This document shows positions 1 to 6,491 of a stretch of 8,497 nucleotides of DNA, piece after piece. Position 1 is the first letter of the stretch. Each line of letters opens with the position of its first letter. The translations under genes were made by a program, and so were the position numbers. The stretch is taken from the NCBI GenBank assembly GCA_027297025.1, contig JAPUIM010000105.1, positions 1 through 8,497 of the forward strand, written 5' to 3'. The notes below the pieces were generated by a model. It worked only from the letters and a program-made list of their open reading frames with translations, was not told the DNA's origin and searched no databases. The stretch comes from Bacteroidota bacterium. Lineage in GTDB: Bacteria; Bacteroidota; Bacteroidia; Cytophagales; Cyclobacteriaceae.

Positions 1-985
1 TGAGGACAGTAGCATCTCCATAATAATAGGGTACAGCCAACTGCCATTCGTGCCTAAATTGTTCAAATGTTGGTCCATCTGAAGCGGTGACGATCAAAGG
101 CTCTACTCCATTATTTCCCAGGGACTCAATCAGACTTTTAATATTTTTCAAGCTTCCCGTATGGGTTTTTTTCGCATCATACATTACAATAAATAATTTC
201 AAACCCTCCAGGGACTCTTGGGTTATATCTTTTTCATCATTCCAAATATTATAATCGGTGATCTTGGCTTGGGTCTTATCCTGGTTGAGGATTTTATAAT
301 CTATATAAGTGTAACCGTCATTTTCTGAAAGGTATGTGTGAGACTTTATTACCTGGTTGTTCTTTTTAAAAGTATATTCGAATATAGGATCCTCCTGAGG
401 AAGTAAGTTCCGAGGAATACTTTCTCCTACAGCATAGGCTCGAAAATCAATGTAGGGAAGATGCTCAACCGCTATGATGCCCAATACTAGGCACACTATC
501 AAAGTACCTCCAACTATCAAGTCTCCCCGGAGGTTATCAAAAGTGGATACAAATCGGTTTCGAATGAAAAATATAGCGCCAATCAAAATAACTAATATCA
601 GGTCTTTGGTAAAGGATTCCCAGGGAGTGAGTTTAATAGCATCACCAAAACAACCACAGTCAGTTACCTTATTGAAATAAGCGGAATAGAAGGTGAGAAA
701 AGTGAAAAATAAAATGAGAATTAATAGTGCCCATGTGGTTATTTGCATTCGATACTTTAAAAGTACAGCAAGGCCAAGTACCACTTCCAAAATGCTAAAA
801 ACAACTGAAAAAAATAGGGCCATAGGCACCAATAGATGAAAAAAGTTTCCAAAATCAACAGCGAAAACTTCAAAGTATTCTTCAAATTTGATAGCAGTTC
901 CTACAGGATCATTGAGTTTGATCAGTCCGGAAAAAATAAAAAGTGCACCTACTAAATACCTGGAAATAGTTGCAAACAAAGACAT
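1..985 (-). CDS. BT_3928-type DoxX/MauE-like membrane protein (C-terminus beyond the window)
   Basis: The minus-strand frame is open from an ATG at 985 to the left edge, giving 328 residues; the end is missing. It resembles the Bacteroidota BT_3928 family, whose function is not established. About five hydrophobic segments are visible (roughly residues 5-24, 50-76, 83-104, 128-141 and 156-174). A DoxX-like SGLIKLNDPVGTAIKFEEYF stretch (19-38) follows the first, and a CGCFGD motif (110-115) lies between the third and fourth, as in MauE-like proteins. After residue 178 a soluble domain follows with the family segment DYNIW (244-248) and a thioredoxin-like beta-alpha-beta pattern (264-322). That domain has no CxxC where thioredoxins carry one (FIVMYDAKKTH, 265-275). 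The gene starts one base after the DUF1599 stop codon, so the two are probably co-transcribed. A role in membrane thiol redox chemistry is inference only. Confidence 0.82.
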   Translation of the reverse strand, partial: MSLFATISRYLVGALFIFSGLIKLNDPVGTAIKFEEYFEVFAVDFGNFFHLLVPMALFFSVVFSILEVVLGLAVLLKYRMQITTWALLILILFFTFLTFYSAYFNKVTDCGCFGDAIKLTPWESFTKDLILVILIGAIFFIRNRFVSTFDNLRGDLIVGGTLIVCLVLGIIAVEHLPYIDFRAYAVGESIPRNLLPQEDPIFEYTFKKNNQVIKSHTYLSENDGYTYIDYKILNQDKTQAKITDYNIWNDEKDITQESLEGLKLFIVMYDAKKTHTGSLKNIKSLIESLGNNGVEPLIVTASDGPTFEQFRHEWQLAVPYYYGDATVL

Positions 986-986
986 A

Positions 987-1529
987 TTATATGTTTTGAA
1001 GTTTTATCAGGGCGAAAACCGCATAATTGATAATATCCTGATAATTGGCTTTAATCCCCTCCGAAACCAGTGTTTTACCTTGGTTATCTTCTATTTGCTT
1101 TACTCTTAAAAGTTTCATCAAGATGATGTCAGTAATAGAACTCACCCTCATGTCTCTCCACGCCTCTCCATAATCATGGTTTTTATCTTTCAATAAACCC
1201 TGGGTTTCATCCACCAAACGGTCATAAAGTGGCTTCAGTTCCTTATAGTCCATTTCCAAATCAGGGTTATCTTTCAACTCTATTTGCATCATGCCCATCA
1301 CACAGTAGTTGATGATACCTATAAACTCAGTTGAAATATTTTCATCGATTTTTTGAGTACCTTTTTCTTGGATGGATCTGATTCTTTGAGCTTTGATAAA
1401 TATTTGATCGGTAATGGAAGGTAATCTTAAAATCCTCCAGGCTGTTCCGTAATCTTGGGTCTTCTTTTGGAAAATTTCTTTACAAGCCTCTAGAACTTGA
1501 TTATATTGGTTGATAGTATAAATACTCAA
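987..1529 (-). CDS. DUF1599 protein (nucleotide modification associated domain 1), two tandem repeats
   Basis: This 180-residue protein has the usual length of the DUF1599 family. Its biochemical activity is not established; the family has been grouped with nucleotide-modification-associated domains and looks all-helical. Two copies of one unit are visible, offset by 93 residues. Repeat 1 has QDYGTAWR (25-32), R35, SITD (38-41), K46, R49 and INY (73-75). Repeat 2 has HDYGEAWR (118-125), R128, SITD (131-134), K139, R142 and INY (167-169). Repeat 2 has DIINY, with Asp165 three residues before Asn168, whereas repeat 1 has GIINY, with Gly71 there. The start is TTG at 1529: the frame is stopped upstream by TAA at 1547-1545, no ATG or GTG lies between, and the first internal ATG (residue 78) would remove repeat 1. 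The BT_3928-type gene follows after one base; folP diverges 43 bp upstream. Confidence 0.85.
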   Translation of the reverse strand: MSIYTINQYNQVLEACKEIFQKKTQDYGTAWRILRLPSITDQIFIKAQRIRSIQEKGTQKIDENISTEFIGIINYCVMGMMQIELKDNPDLEMDYKELKPLYDRLVDETQGLLKDKNHDYGEAWRDMRVSSITDIILMKLLRVKQIEDNQGKTLVSEGIKANYQDIINYAVFALIKLQNI

Positions 1530-1572
1530 AATTTTTAAACAGGTTTAGTCTGAAATTGGCTTAATTCACGAA

Positions 1573-2430
1573 TTGAAGGCGAAAGTTAAATTATTTTATC
1601 CAAAAAATACACTCAATTTAAAGGGAAAAATTATCGATCTTAAAAGTCCCAAAGTTATGGGAGTTCTAAATGTGACTCCTGATTCCTTTTATGATGGAGG
1701 ACGATATGAGGACACATCCAACATTTTACCACAAGTTGAAAAAATGTTAGAAGAAGGAGCTGCCATTATCGATATTGGCGGCTATTCATCAAGACCTGGG
1801 GCTCCTGAGGTACCCGAAAAAATTGAACTGAAAAGAGTAACAAAGGGGGTCAAGGTTATCCTTGAAAATTTTCCCGGGATTTTTCTGTCAGTTGATACTT
1901 TCAGATCAAAAGTAGCTTATGCCGCTGTACAAGAGGGTGCATGCATGGTTAATGATATATCGGGAGGTGAACTAGATCCTGAAATGTTCAACACGGTGGC
2001 CAAGTTAAAAGTACCTTATGTACTTATGCATATGAAGGGTACACCCCAAAATATGAGCCATGAAACCAGCTATGGAAATTTATTGAAAGAGATTTTGGAA
2101 TATTTTTTGCATAGGATAAACAAGTTGAAGGAATATGGCGTTAACGATATAGTGGTGGATCCTGGATTTGGCTTCGCTAAAACCATCTCCCAAAATTATG
2201 AAATACTGAGAAATTTAGATTATTTTAAAGTACTGGAAACACCCATGATTATTGGTTTATCCAGGAAAGCCTTAATCTATAAGAGCTTAGGGATAACTTC
2301 TAGTGAAGCACTTAACGGAACCACCGTATTGAACACCATAGGACTTATCAACGGCGCGAGTATTCTGAGGGCACACGACGTGCGGGAAGCTATGGAGGCG
2401 ATTAAACTTTATAAACTTACTTACCATTGA
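1573..2430 (+). CDS. folP: Dihydropteroate synthase
   Basis: This cytoplasmic enzyme joins 6-hydroxymethyl-7,8-dihydropterin diphosphate to p-aminobenzoate to make 7,8-dihydropteroate in folate synthesis; sulfonamides target it. The 285-residue TIM-barrel protein carries the family motifs in order: VMGVLNVTPDSFYDGG (28-43), DIGGYSSRPGA (67-77), SVDTFR (106-111), NDISGG (127-132), MHMKGTPQNM (152-161), DPGFGFAKT (196-204) and GLSRK (228-232). The second motif has Ser-Ser-Arg where E. coli has Ser-Thr-Arg, a conservative change I believe is common in this phylum. The start is TTG at 1573: an in-frame TAG at 1546-1548 closes the frame upstream, no ATG or GTG lies between, and the first internal ATG (residue 29) falls inside the first active-site motif. 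Its TGA stop overlaps the cdaA start, so the two genes are probably translationally coupled. Confidence 0.96.
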   Translation: MKAKVKLFYPKNTLNLKGKIIDLKSPKVMGVLNVTPDSFYDGGRYEDTSNILPQVEKMLEEGAAIIDIGGYSSRPGAPEVPEKIELKRVTKGVKVILENFPGIFLSVDTFRSKVAYAAVQEGACMVNDISGGELDPEMFNTVAKLKVPYVLMHMKGTPQNMSHETSYGNLLKEILEYFLHRINKLKEYGVNDIVVDPGFGFAKTISQNYEILRNLDYFKVLETPMIIGLSRKALIYKSLGITSSEALNGTTVLNTIGLINGASILRAHDVREAMEAIKLYKLTYH

Positions 2431-3317
2431 TCTATCTTTTTAAAATATGGTTTTTGGATCTGGGATGGGTGGATATCCTTGATATCACTCTGGTTAGTAT
2501 ATTGCTATACCAGGTTTATAAATTGATGAAGGGTAGTGTGGCTGTAAAAATCTTTTTAGGTTTCTTATCGCTATACCTTCTATTCTTGATGGTAAAAGCA
2601 GCCGGAATGGAGTTGGTTTCGGCTATTTTGGGTCAATTTATGGGCGTGGGTGTTTTAGCGGCTATCATATTATTTCAACAAGAAATAAGAAAATTTTTGT
2701 TATTGATAGGTAAAACCACCGTTTTCAATCGAGAAAATATTTTTAGAAATTTTCCTTGGCGGAGAGGCGAAGAACAGCATGGCATAAACATCACTGCCAC
2801 CATTGAGGCAGCCAAAAGCTTAGGTGGGAGCAATACTGGAGCATTAATTGTTTTTTCCAAAGGTTCACCACTAAAATTTTATGTGGAATCTGGTGATGCA
2901 ATAGATGCCGAGATCTCTAAAAGGCTTCTCTTAGCGATATTTAACAAGAATAGCCCGCTACATGATGGCGCTGTGATTATTTACGGGGGAAGGATCTCAG
3001 CAGCTCGCTGCATATTGCCAATCTCCGATAATGATAATCTCCCTGCGCAATTTGGTTTAAGGCACCGTGCCGCCATTGGTATGACTGAAATTACTGATTC
3101 GCTGGTACTGGTGGTATCCGAAGAGACCGGACAGATGTCAATCGTTAGGAATGGAAATATTTTCCACAACCTTTCCACCCAGGAACTGCGTAAAAAAATT
3201 AATGAATACTTTACCGAGGAGTCTATGTTTGATCAAGAAACTGTTACGGAATTAAGCCCCGAAACAGAAATGGAATCCGCCAAAGGTTTGACCGTCTCAA
3301 AGACATCAGGAGGATAA
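2427..3317 (+). CDS. cdaA: Membrane-bound diadenylate cyclase (CdaA type)
   Basis: The enzyme condenses two ATP into the second messenger cyclic di-AMP, which in other bacteria controls osmolyte and potassium transport and wall homeostasis. The 296-residue protein has three N-terminal hydrophobic segments (about residues 14-31, 38-59 and 64-83), a FQQEIRKFLLLIG linker (83-95) and a DAC domain. The signature motifs are present: DGA (180-182) and RHR (212-214), with TGALIV (137-142) earlier in the domain, so it should be active. A polar, Glu-rich tail of about 40 residues follows the domain. The start is TTG at 2427, overlapping the folP TGA by four bases; the next ATG (residue 34) would delete the first membrane segment. 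The CdaR/YbbR and GlmM partners that flank cdaA in Firmicutes are not in this window. The stop faces the kbl stop six bases away. Confidence 0.95.
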   Translation: MIYLFKIWFLDLGWVDILDITLVSILLYQVYKLMKGSVAVKIFLGFLSLYLLFLMVKAAGMELVSAILGQFMGVGVLAAIILFQQEIRKFLLLIGKTTVFNRENIFRNFPWRRGEEQHGINITATIEAAKSLGGSNTGALIVFSKGSPLKFYVESGDAIDAEISKRLLLAIFNKNSPLHDGAVIIYGGRISAARCILPISDNDNLPAQFGLRHRAAIGMTEITDSLVLVVSEETGQMSIVRNGNIFHNLSTQELRKKINEYFTEESMFDQETVTELSPETEMESAKGLTVSKTSGG

Positions 3318-3323
3318 TACCTT

Positions 3324-4514
3324 CTATTTTATAACACCCAGATCCATTCCCACCTGGGTGAAAGCTTCAATTGCTTTATCTAAATGACTTCTTTGGTGTA
3401 CCGCTGATACCTGAACCCTTATTCTGGCCTGGCCCTTGGGTACCACCGGATAATAAAACCCAATTACATAGATTCCTTTTTCCAACAGACTCTGGGCAAA
3501 TTTCTGAGATAGTACCGCTTCGTACAACATAATGGGTACAATGGGATGTTCCCCTGGTTTTATGTCAAACCCCTTTTCTGTCATCTTCTCTCGAAAATAT
3601 CGGGTATTCTCCTCCAACTTGTCCCTTAATTCCGTGGTTTCAGTAAGCATGTCAAAAACCGCAATTGAAGCCCCTGTAATTGCAGGCGCTAAGCTATTGG
3701 AAAAAAGATAAGGCCTAGATCTTTGTCGTAAAATTTCCACGATCTCCTTTCTGGCAGCAGTAAAACCTCCGGAAGCACCTCCCAAAGCTTTGCCTAAGGT
3801 GCCGGTAATGATGTCCACTCTACCCATGACATTCCTGTATTCATGCACTCCTCGTCCGGTTTTACCTATAAACCCGGTAGCATGACACTCATCTGACATT
3901 ACCAATGCACCATATTGTTCGGCCAGGTCACAAATCTTGTCTAGTTGTGCGATGGTACCATCCATGGAAAAAGCGCCATCGGTAACTATGATTTTGGCTT
4001 TAGCATTTGAAGCTTCCTTGAGCTTTTCTTCCAAATCACCCATATCATTGTGTGCATATCGAAACCGCTGAGCCTTGCAAAGTCTTACCCCATCTATAAC
4101 AGAGGCATGATTTAACGTATCGGATAGGATCGCATCTTCAGGTCCTAATAAGGGTTCAAAGAGCCCTCCATTAGCATCAAAGGCAGCAGCGTACAAAATG
4201 GTGTCTTCCATACCCAGGAATTGGGAAATCTTTTTTTCCAATTCTTTATGAATATCCTGGGTCCCGCAAATAAATCTAACTGAAGACAATCCGAAACCAT
4301 GTGTTTCGATAGCCTTATTAGCAGCTTCGATGACTTTGGGATGGGATGAAAGTCCAAGATAATTGTTGGCACAAAAATTAATAACTTCTTCCCCAGATAG
4401 CGTTTTAATATCCGCTGCCTGAGGAGTGGTGATTATTCGTTCTTCCTTATAAAGTCCCGCCTCCTTTATTTCTTGGAGTTCTTTCAGCAATTTTGGTTTA
4501 AGTGAATCAAACAT
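3324..4514 (-). CDS. kbl: Glycine C-acetyltransferase (2-amino-3-ketobutyrate CoA ligase)
   Basis: This PLP enzyme of the alpha-oxoamine synthase family cleaves 2-amino-3-ketobutyrate with CoA to glycine and acetyl-CoA, the second step of threonine degradation. The 396-residue length matches E. coli Kbl. Visible signatures are [14 protein letters not shown] (46-59), [14 protein letters not shown] (73-86), His136 in [11 protein letters not shown] (132-142), DGAFSMDG (179-186), DECHATG (208-214) with the PLP-binding Asp208 and His211, and the PLP lysine Lys242 in [14 protein letters not shown] (237-250). It starts at ATG 4514-4512. BioF and serine palmitoyltransferase share this fold, but the sequence is most like Kbl and a threonine dehydrogenase gene sits divergently next door. 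Transcription converges on cdaA. Confidence 0.95.
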   Translation of the reverse strand: MFDSLKPKLLKELQEIKEAGLYKEERIITTPQAADIKTLSGEEVINFCANNYLGLSSHPKVIEAANKAIETHGFGLSSVRFICGTQDIHKELEKKISQFLGMEDTILYAAAFDANGGLFEPLLGPEDAILSDTLNHASVIDGVRLCKAQRFRYAHNDMGDLEEKLKEASNAKAKIIVTDGAFSMDGTIAQLDKICDLAEQYGALVMSDECHATGFIGKTGRGVHEYRNVMGRVDIITGTLGKALGGASGGFTAARKEIVEILRQRSRPYLFSNSLAPAITGASIAVFDMLTETTELRDKLEENTRYFREKMTEKGFDIKPGEHPIVPIMLYEAVLSQKFAQSLLEKGIYVIGFYYPVVPKGQARIRVQVSAVHQRSHLDKAIEAFTQVGMDLGVIK

Positions 4515-4529
4515 GGGTTGAAATTAAAG

Positions 4530-4560
4530 TTTTTGGTTTAAAAAGCTATTGAACTAAAAA
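4530..4560. repeat. Imperfect dyad upstream of kbl, possible operator
   Basis: The arms at 4530-4541 (TTTTTGGTTTAA) and 4549-4560 (TTGAACTAAAAA) match as inverted repeats at 10 of 12 positions, with a 7-base centre. The dyad lies 16-46 bases upstream of the kbl ATG, where a repressor or activator could act. A weak -7-like element for kbl (TAGCTTTT on the minus strand, 4548-4541) falls at its centre. The region is AT-rich, so chance is a real alternative. Confidence 0.3.
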
Positions 4561-4601
4561 TATGAAAATTTCTTAAATCTTAGACTATAATGGTATTTGG
4601 T

Positions 4602-4631
4602 TTTGCAAGAAAATGAATATTTGTAATTTGG
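4602..4631 (+). promoter_or_regulatory. Candidate Bacteroidota promoter for threonine dehydrogenase
   Basis: A TTTG at 4602-4605 is followed after 18 bases by TAATTTGG (4624-4631). This matches five of the six fixed bases of the Bacteroidota -7 consensus TAnnTTTG, with a suitable -33 element. The gene's ATG is 25 bases after the -7 box, leaving a short leader of about 15-20 bases with no Shine-Dalgarno sequence. The rest of the 4515-4656 gap holds the dyad repeat near kbl and AT-rich sequence. Confidence 0.5.
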
Positions 4632-4656
4632 TTCCTACAAATAAAACAATAGAAAT

Positions 4657-5622
4657 ATGCCCAGAATTTTAGTTATTGGAGCGTCAGGCCAATTGGGATC
4701 GGAACTAACCCAAGAATTAAAAAACATCATTGGAGAGGATAATGTGGTAGCTTCTGACCGCAACATTTCAGCTACTTCCAGCCGGCAAGGGTTATTTGAA
4801 ACGTTGGACGTCCTTGACGGTGATCTTCTCTACAAGATCGTAAACAAGCACAAGATCACTCAAATTTATCACTTGGCAGCTATTCTTTCAGCAGTAGGCG
4901 AACAACATCCAAAACAAGCCTGGACACTCAATATTGATGGCTTGATCAATGTATTGGACGTCGCTAAAGAGAAAAAATTGGATAAAATATTTTGGCCCAG
5001 TTCAATTGCGGTTTTTGGACCAAACACCCCGGTAAACCATACCCCGCAGAATACCATCATGGACCCACTTACTGTTTATGGTATCAGCAAATTAGCTGGT
5101 GAAAGATGGTGCGAGTATTATTTCCATAATTATGGAGTAGATACAAGAAGCCTGCGTTATCCGGGTTTGATTGGCTATAAATCACCTGCCGGAGGGGGTA
5201 CGACTGACTATGCGGTGGATATTTATCACAAAGCAATAAATAAAAAACCATTTGAATGCTTCCTCAAGGAGGATACGGCATTACCCATGATGTACATGCC
5301 CGATGCAATAAGATCTACTATCGAGCTAATGAAAGCGGATAAGGTCAAAATAAAGGTCCGTTCCAGCTACAATATCAATGCCATGTCTTTTACTCCCAAA
5401 GAGGTGGCAAATAGTATTAAAATGCACATTCCCGACTTTAAAATCAGTTATCAACCAGATTTTCGACAGGACATCGCTGATTCCTGGCCCCGACTAATAG
5501 ATGACTCCTGTGCACGAAAAGATTGGGGATGGAATCCGGAATTTGATTTAAATAAAATGACTAAAGATATCTTGGAAAACCTCAAAAATTTGAAGTCAAC
5601 GGCTATATTGAATACTGACTAA
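4657..5622 (+). CDS. tdh: L-threonine 3-dehydrogenase, SDR (epimerase-like) type
   Basis: This enzyme should oxidise L-threonine with NAD+ to 2-amino-3-ketobutyrate, the substrate of the adjacent Kbl. It is a 321-residue extended SDR protein, not the zinc MDR enzyme that E. coli calls Tdh. The Rossmann motif GASGQLG is at 8-14. Asp34 at the end of the second strand favours NAD+ over NADP+. HLAA is at 72-75, the catalytic serine region WPSSIAVFG at 113-121, and the Tyr-x3-Lys pair is Tyr141/Lys145. The segment RYPGLIGYKSPAGGGTTDYA, followed by a PMMYMPDA motif, is typical of the SDR threonine dehydrogenases rather than of UDP-sugar epimerases. It is transcribed away from kbl across 142 bp and begins at the ATG at 4657. 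Automatic annotation would often give only NAD-dependent epimerase; the kbl neighbour supports the specific call. Confidence 0.9.
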   Translation: MPRILVIGASGQLGSELTQELKNIIGEDNVVASDRNISATSSRQGLFETLDVLDGDLLYKIVNKHKITQIYHLAAILSAVGEQHPKQAWTLNIDGLINVLDVAKEKKLDKIFWPSSIAVFGPNTPVNHTPQNTIMDPLTVYGISKLAGERWCEYYFHNYGVDTRSLRYPGLIGYKSPAGGGTTDYAVDIYHKAINKKPFECFLKEDTALPMMYMPDAIRSTIELMKADKVKIKVRSSYNINAMSFTPKEVANSIKMHIPDFKISYQPDFRQDIADSWPRLIDDSCARKDWGWNPEFDLNKMTKDILENLKNLKSTAILNTD

Positions 5623-5628
5623 AGTTCT

Positions 5629-5658
5629 TTTGCTATTATCTTTCTACTGTTATCTTTG
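5629..5658 (+). promoter_or_regulatory. Consensus Bacteroidota promoter for the enoyl-CoA hydratase
   Basis: TTTG at 5629-5632, an 18-base spacer and TATCTTTG at 5651-5658 match the Bacteroidota consensus (TTTG, about 19 bases, TAnnTTTG) at every fixed position. It begins six bases after the threonine dehydrogenase stop, and its -7 box ends 23 bases before the hydratase ATG. The hydratase therefore probably has its own transcription start rather than relying on read-through. Confidence 0.65.
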
Positions 5659-5681
5659 GATAAATAAATGTCAATTTTCTT

Positions 5682-6467
5682 ATGGCAGATTTTAAAAACC
5701 TAAAAATCTCAACAAAGGGTGATGTAATAATCATTACCATTGATCGGGTAGAAAAGTTAAATTCTTTGAACCATGAAACTCTGCAGGAATTAGCGACAGC
5801 CATACAGGGAGTGTATGATGATAAAGAGATCAGGGGAGCCATAATCATAGGAGAAGGTGACAAGGCATTTGTAGCTGGTGCGGATATCACAGAAATTGCA
5901 GCATTAAGTGAGGTGAACGGTCGAAAATATTCGGAAAGTGGTCAGGAAACATTTGCCTTAATTGAAGATTGTCATAAACCGATCATCGCCGCAGTCAACG
6001 GTTTTGCCTTGGGAGGGGGCTGTGAATTAGCCATGGCTTGTCATATTAGGGTAGCTACCGAAAATGCAAAATTTGGGTTACCTGAAGTAAAAATAGGTAT
6101 TATGCCAGGTTTCGGCGGAACTCAAAGATTGACCCAGCTAATCGGTAAGGGTAAGGCTCTGGAACTAATGATGACAGCCGATTTCATTTCTGCCCAGGAG
6201 GCAAAGGAATTGGGATTAGTGAATCACGTGGTAGCTTCGAGGCAAGATCTCATAGCCAAGTGCGAGGAAATATTAGCTAAGATAACAGCAAACGCCCCCT
6301 TGGCTATTGGGATGGTAGTGAATTGTGTCAATGCTGCCTTCAACGAGGATGAAAATGGCTACCAGACGGAGGCCAATAGTTTTTCCAATTGTTGCAAGTC
6401 TTCAGATTTTAAAGAAGGCACCTCCGCATTCCTGGAAAAAAGGAAACCCAATTTTGTGGGTGAATAA
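5682..6467 (+). CDS. Enoyl-CoA hydratase/isomerase family protein (crotonase-like)
   Basis: This is a crotonase-fold enzyme that probably hydrates trans-2-enoyl-CoA to 3-hydroxyacyl-CoA in beta-oxidation or a related acyl-CoA pathway. Its 261 residues are the usual length for a single-domain hydratase. The CoA-binding and oxyanion-hole segments are FVAGADI (63-69) and ALGGGCELAMAC (109-120). Both catalytic glutamates of true hydratases are present, Glu115 and Glu135 in FGLPEVKIGIMPGFGG (131-146). Dehydration-only or isomerase members often lack one of them, so hydratase activity is favoured. Substrate chain length cannot be read from the sequence. It starts at ATG 5682 behind a strong promoter match. 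The flippase-like gene follows after 24 bases and may be co-transcribed, although no functional link is obvious. Confidence 0.92.
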   Translation: MADFKNLKISTKGDVIIITIDRVEKLNSLNHETLQELATAIQGVYDDKEIRGAIIIGEGDKAFVAGADITEIAALSEVNGRKYSESGQETFALIEDCHKPIIAAVNGFALGGGCELAMACHIRVATENAKFGLPEVKIGIMPGFGGTQRLTQLIGKGKALELMMTADFISAQEAKELGLVNHVVASRQDLIAKCEEILAKITANAPLAIGMVVNCVNAAFNEDENGYQTEANSFSNCCKSSDFKEGTSAFLEKRKPNFVGE

Positions 6468-6491
6468 CTCAACACACCCCCGAAACCGGGA

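Noticed and set aside
474..1109. Short plus-strand open frames opposite the BT_3928 and DUF1599 genes
   Set aside because: They are antisense to well-supported coding sequence and have no recognisable features.
987..1529. DUF1599 as part of a DNA-modification or phage-defence island
   Set aside because: The neighbours are core metabolic genes, no methylase, glycosyltransferase, nuclease or mobile gene is nearby, and the locus looks syntenic for Bacteroidota.
1573..2430. Sulfonamide-resistance (sul-type) dihydropteroate synthase
   Set aside because: No resistance-type insertion is evident near the active-site motifs and the gene sits in a chromosomal housekeeping context.
3335..3360. Inverted repeat called as an intrinsic terminator
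   Set aside because: The loop is 12 bases long, no T-run follows on either strand, and it lies inside the kbl coding sequence; kept only as an observation.
3324..4514. Kbl as biotin-synthesis BioF or serine palmitoyltransferase
   Set aside because: Same fold family, but the overall sequence resembles Kbl and the threonine dehydrogenase is adjacent; no biotin or sphingolipid genes are present.
4657..5622. UDP-glucose/galactose 4-epimerase
   Set aside because: The GLIGYKSPAGGGTTDYA-type segment and the kbl neighbour point to threonine dehydrogenase.
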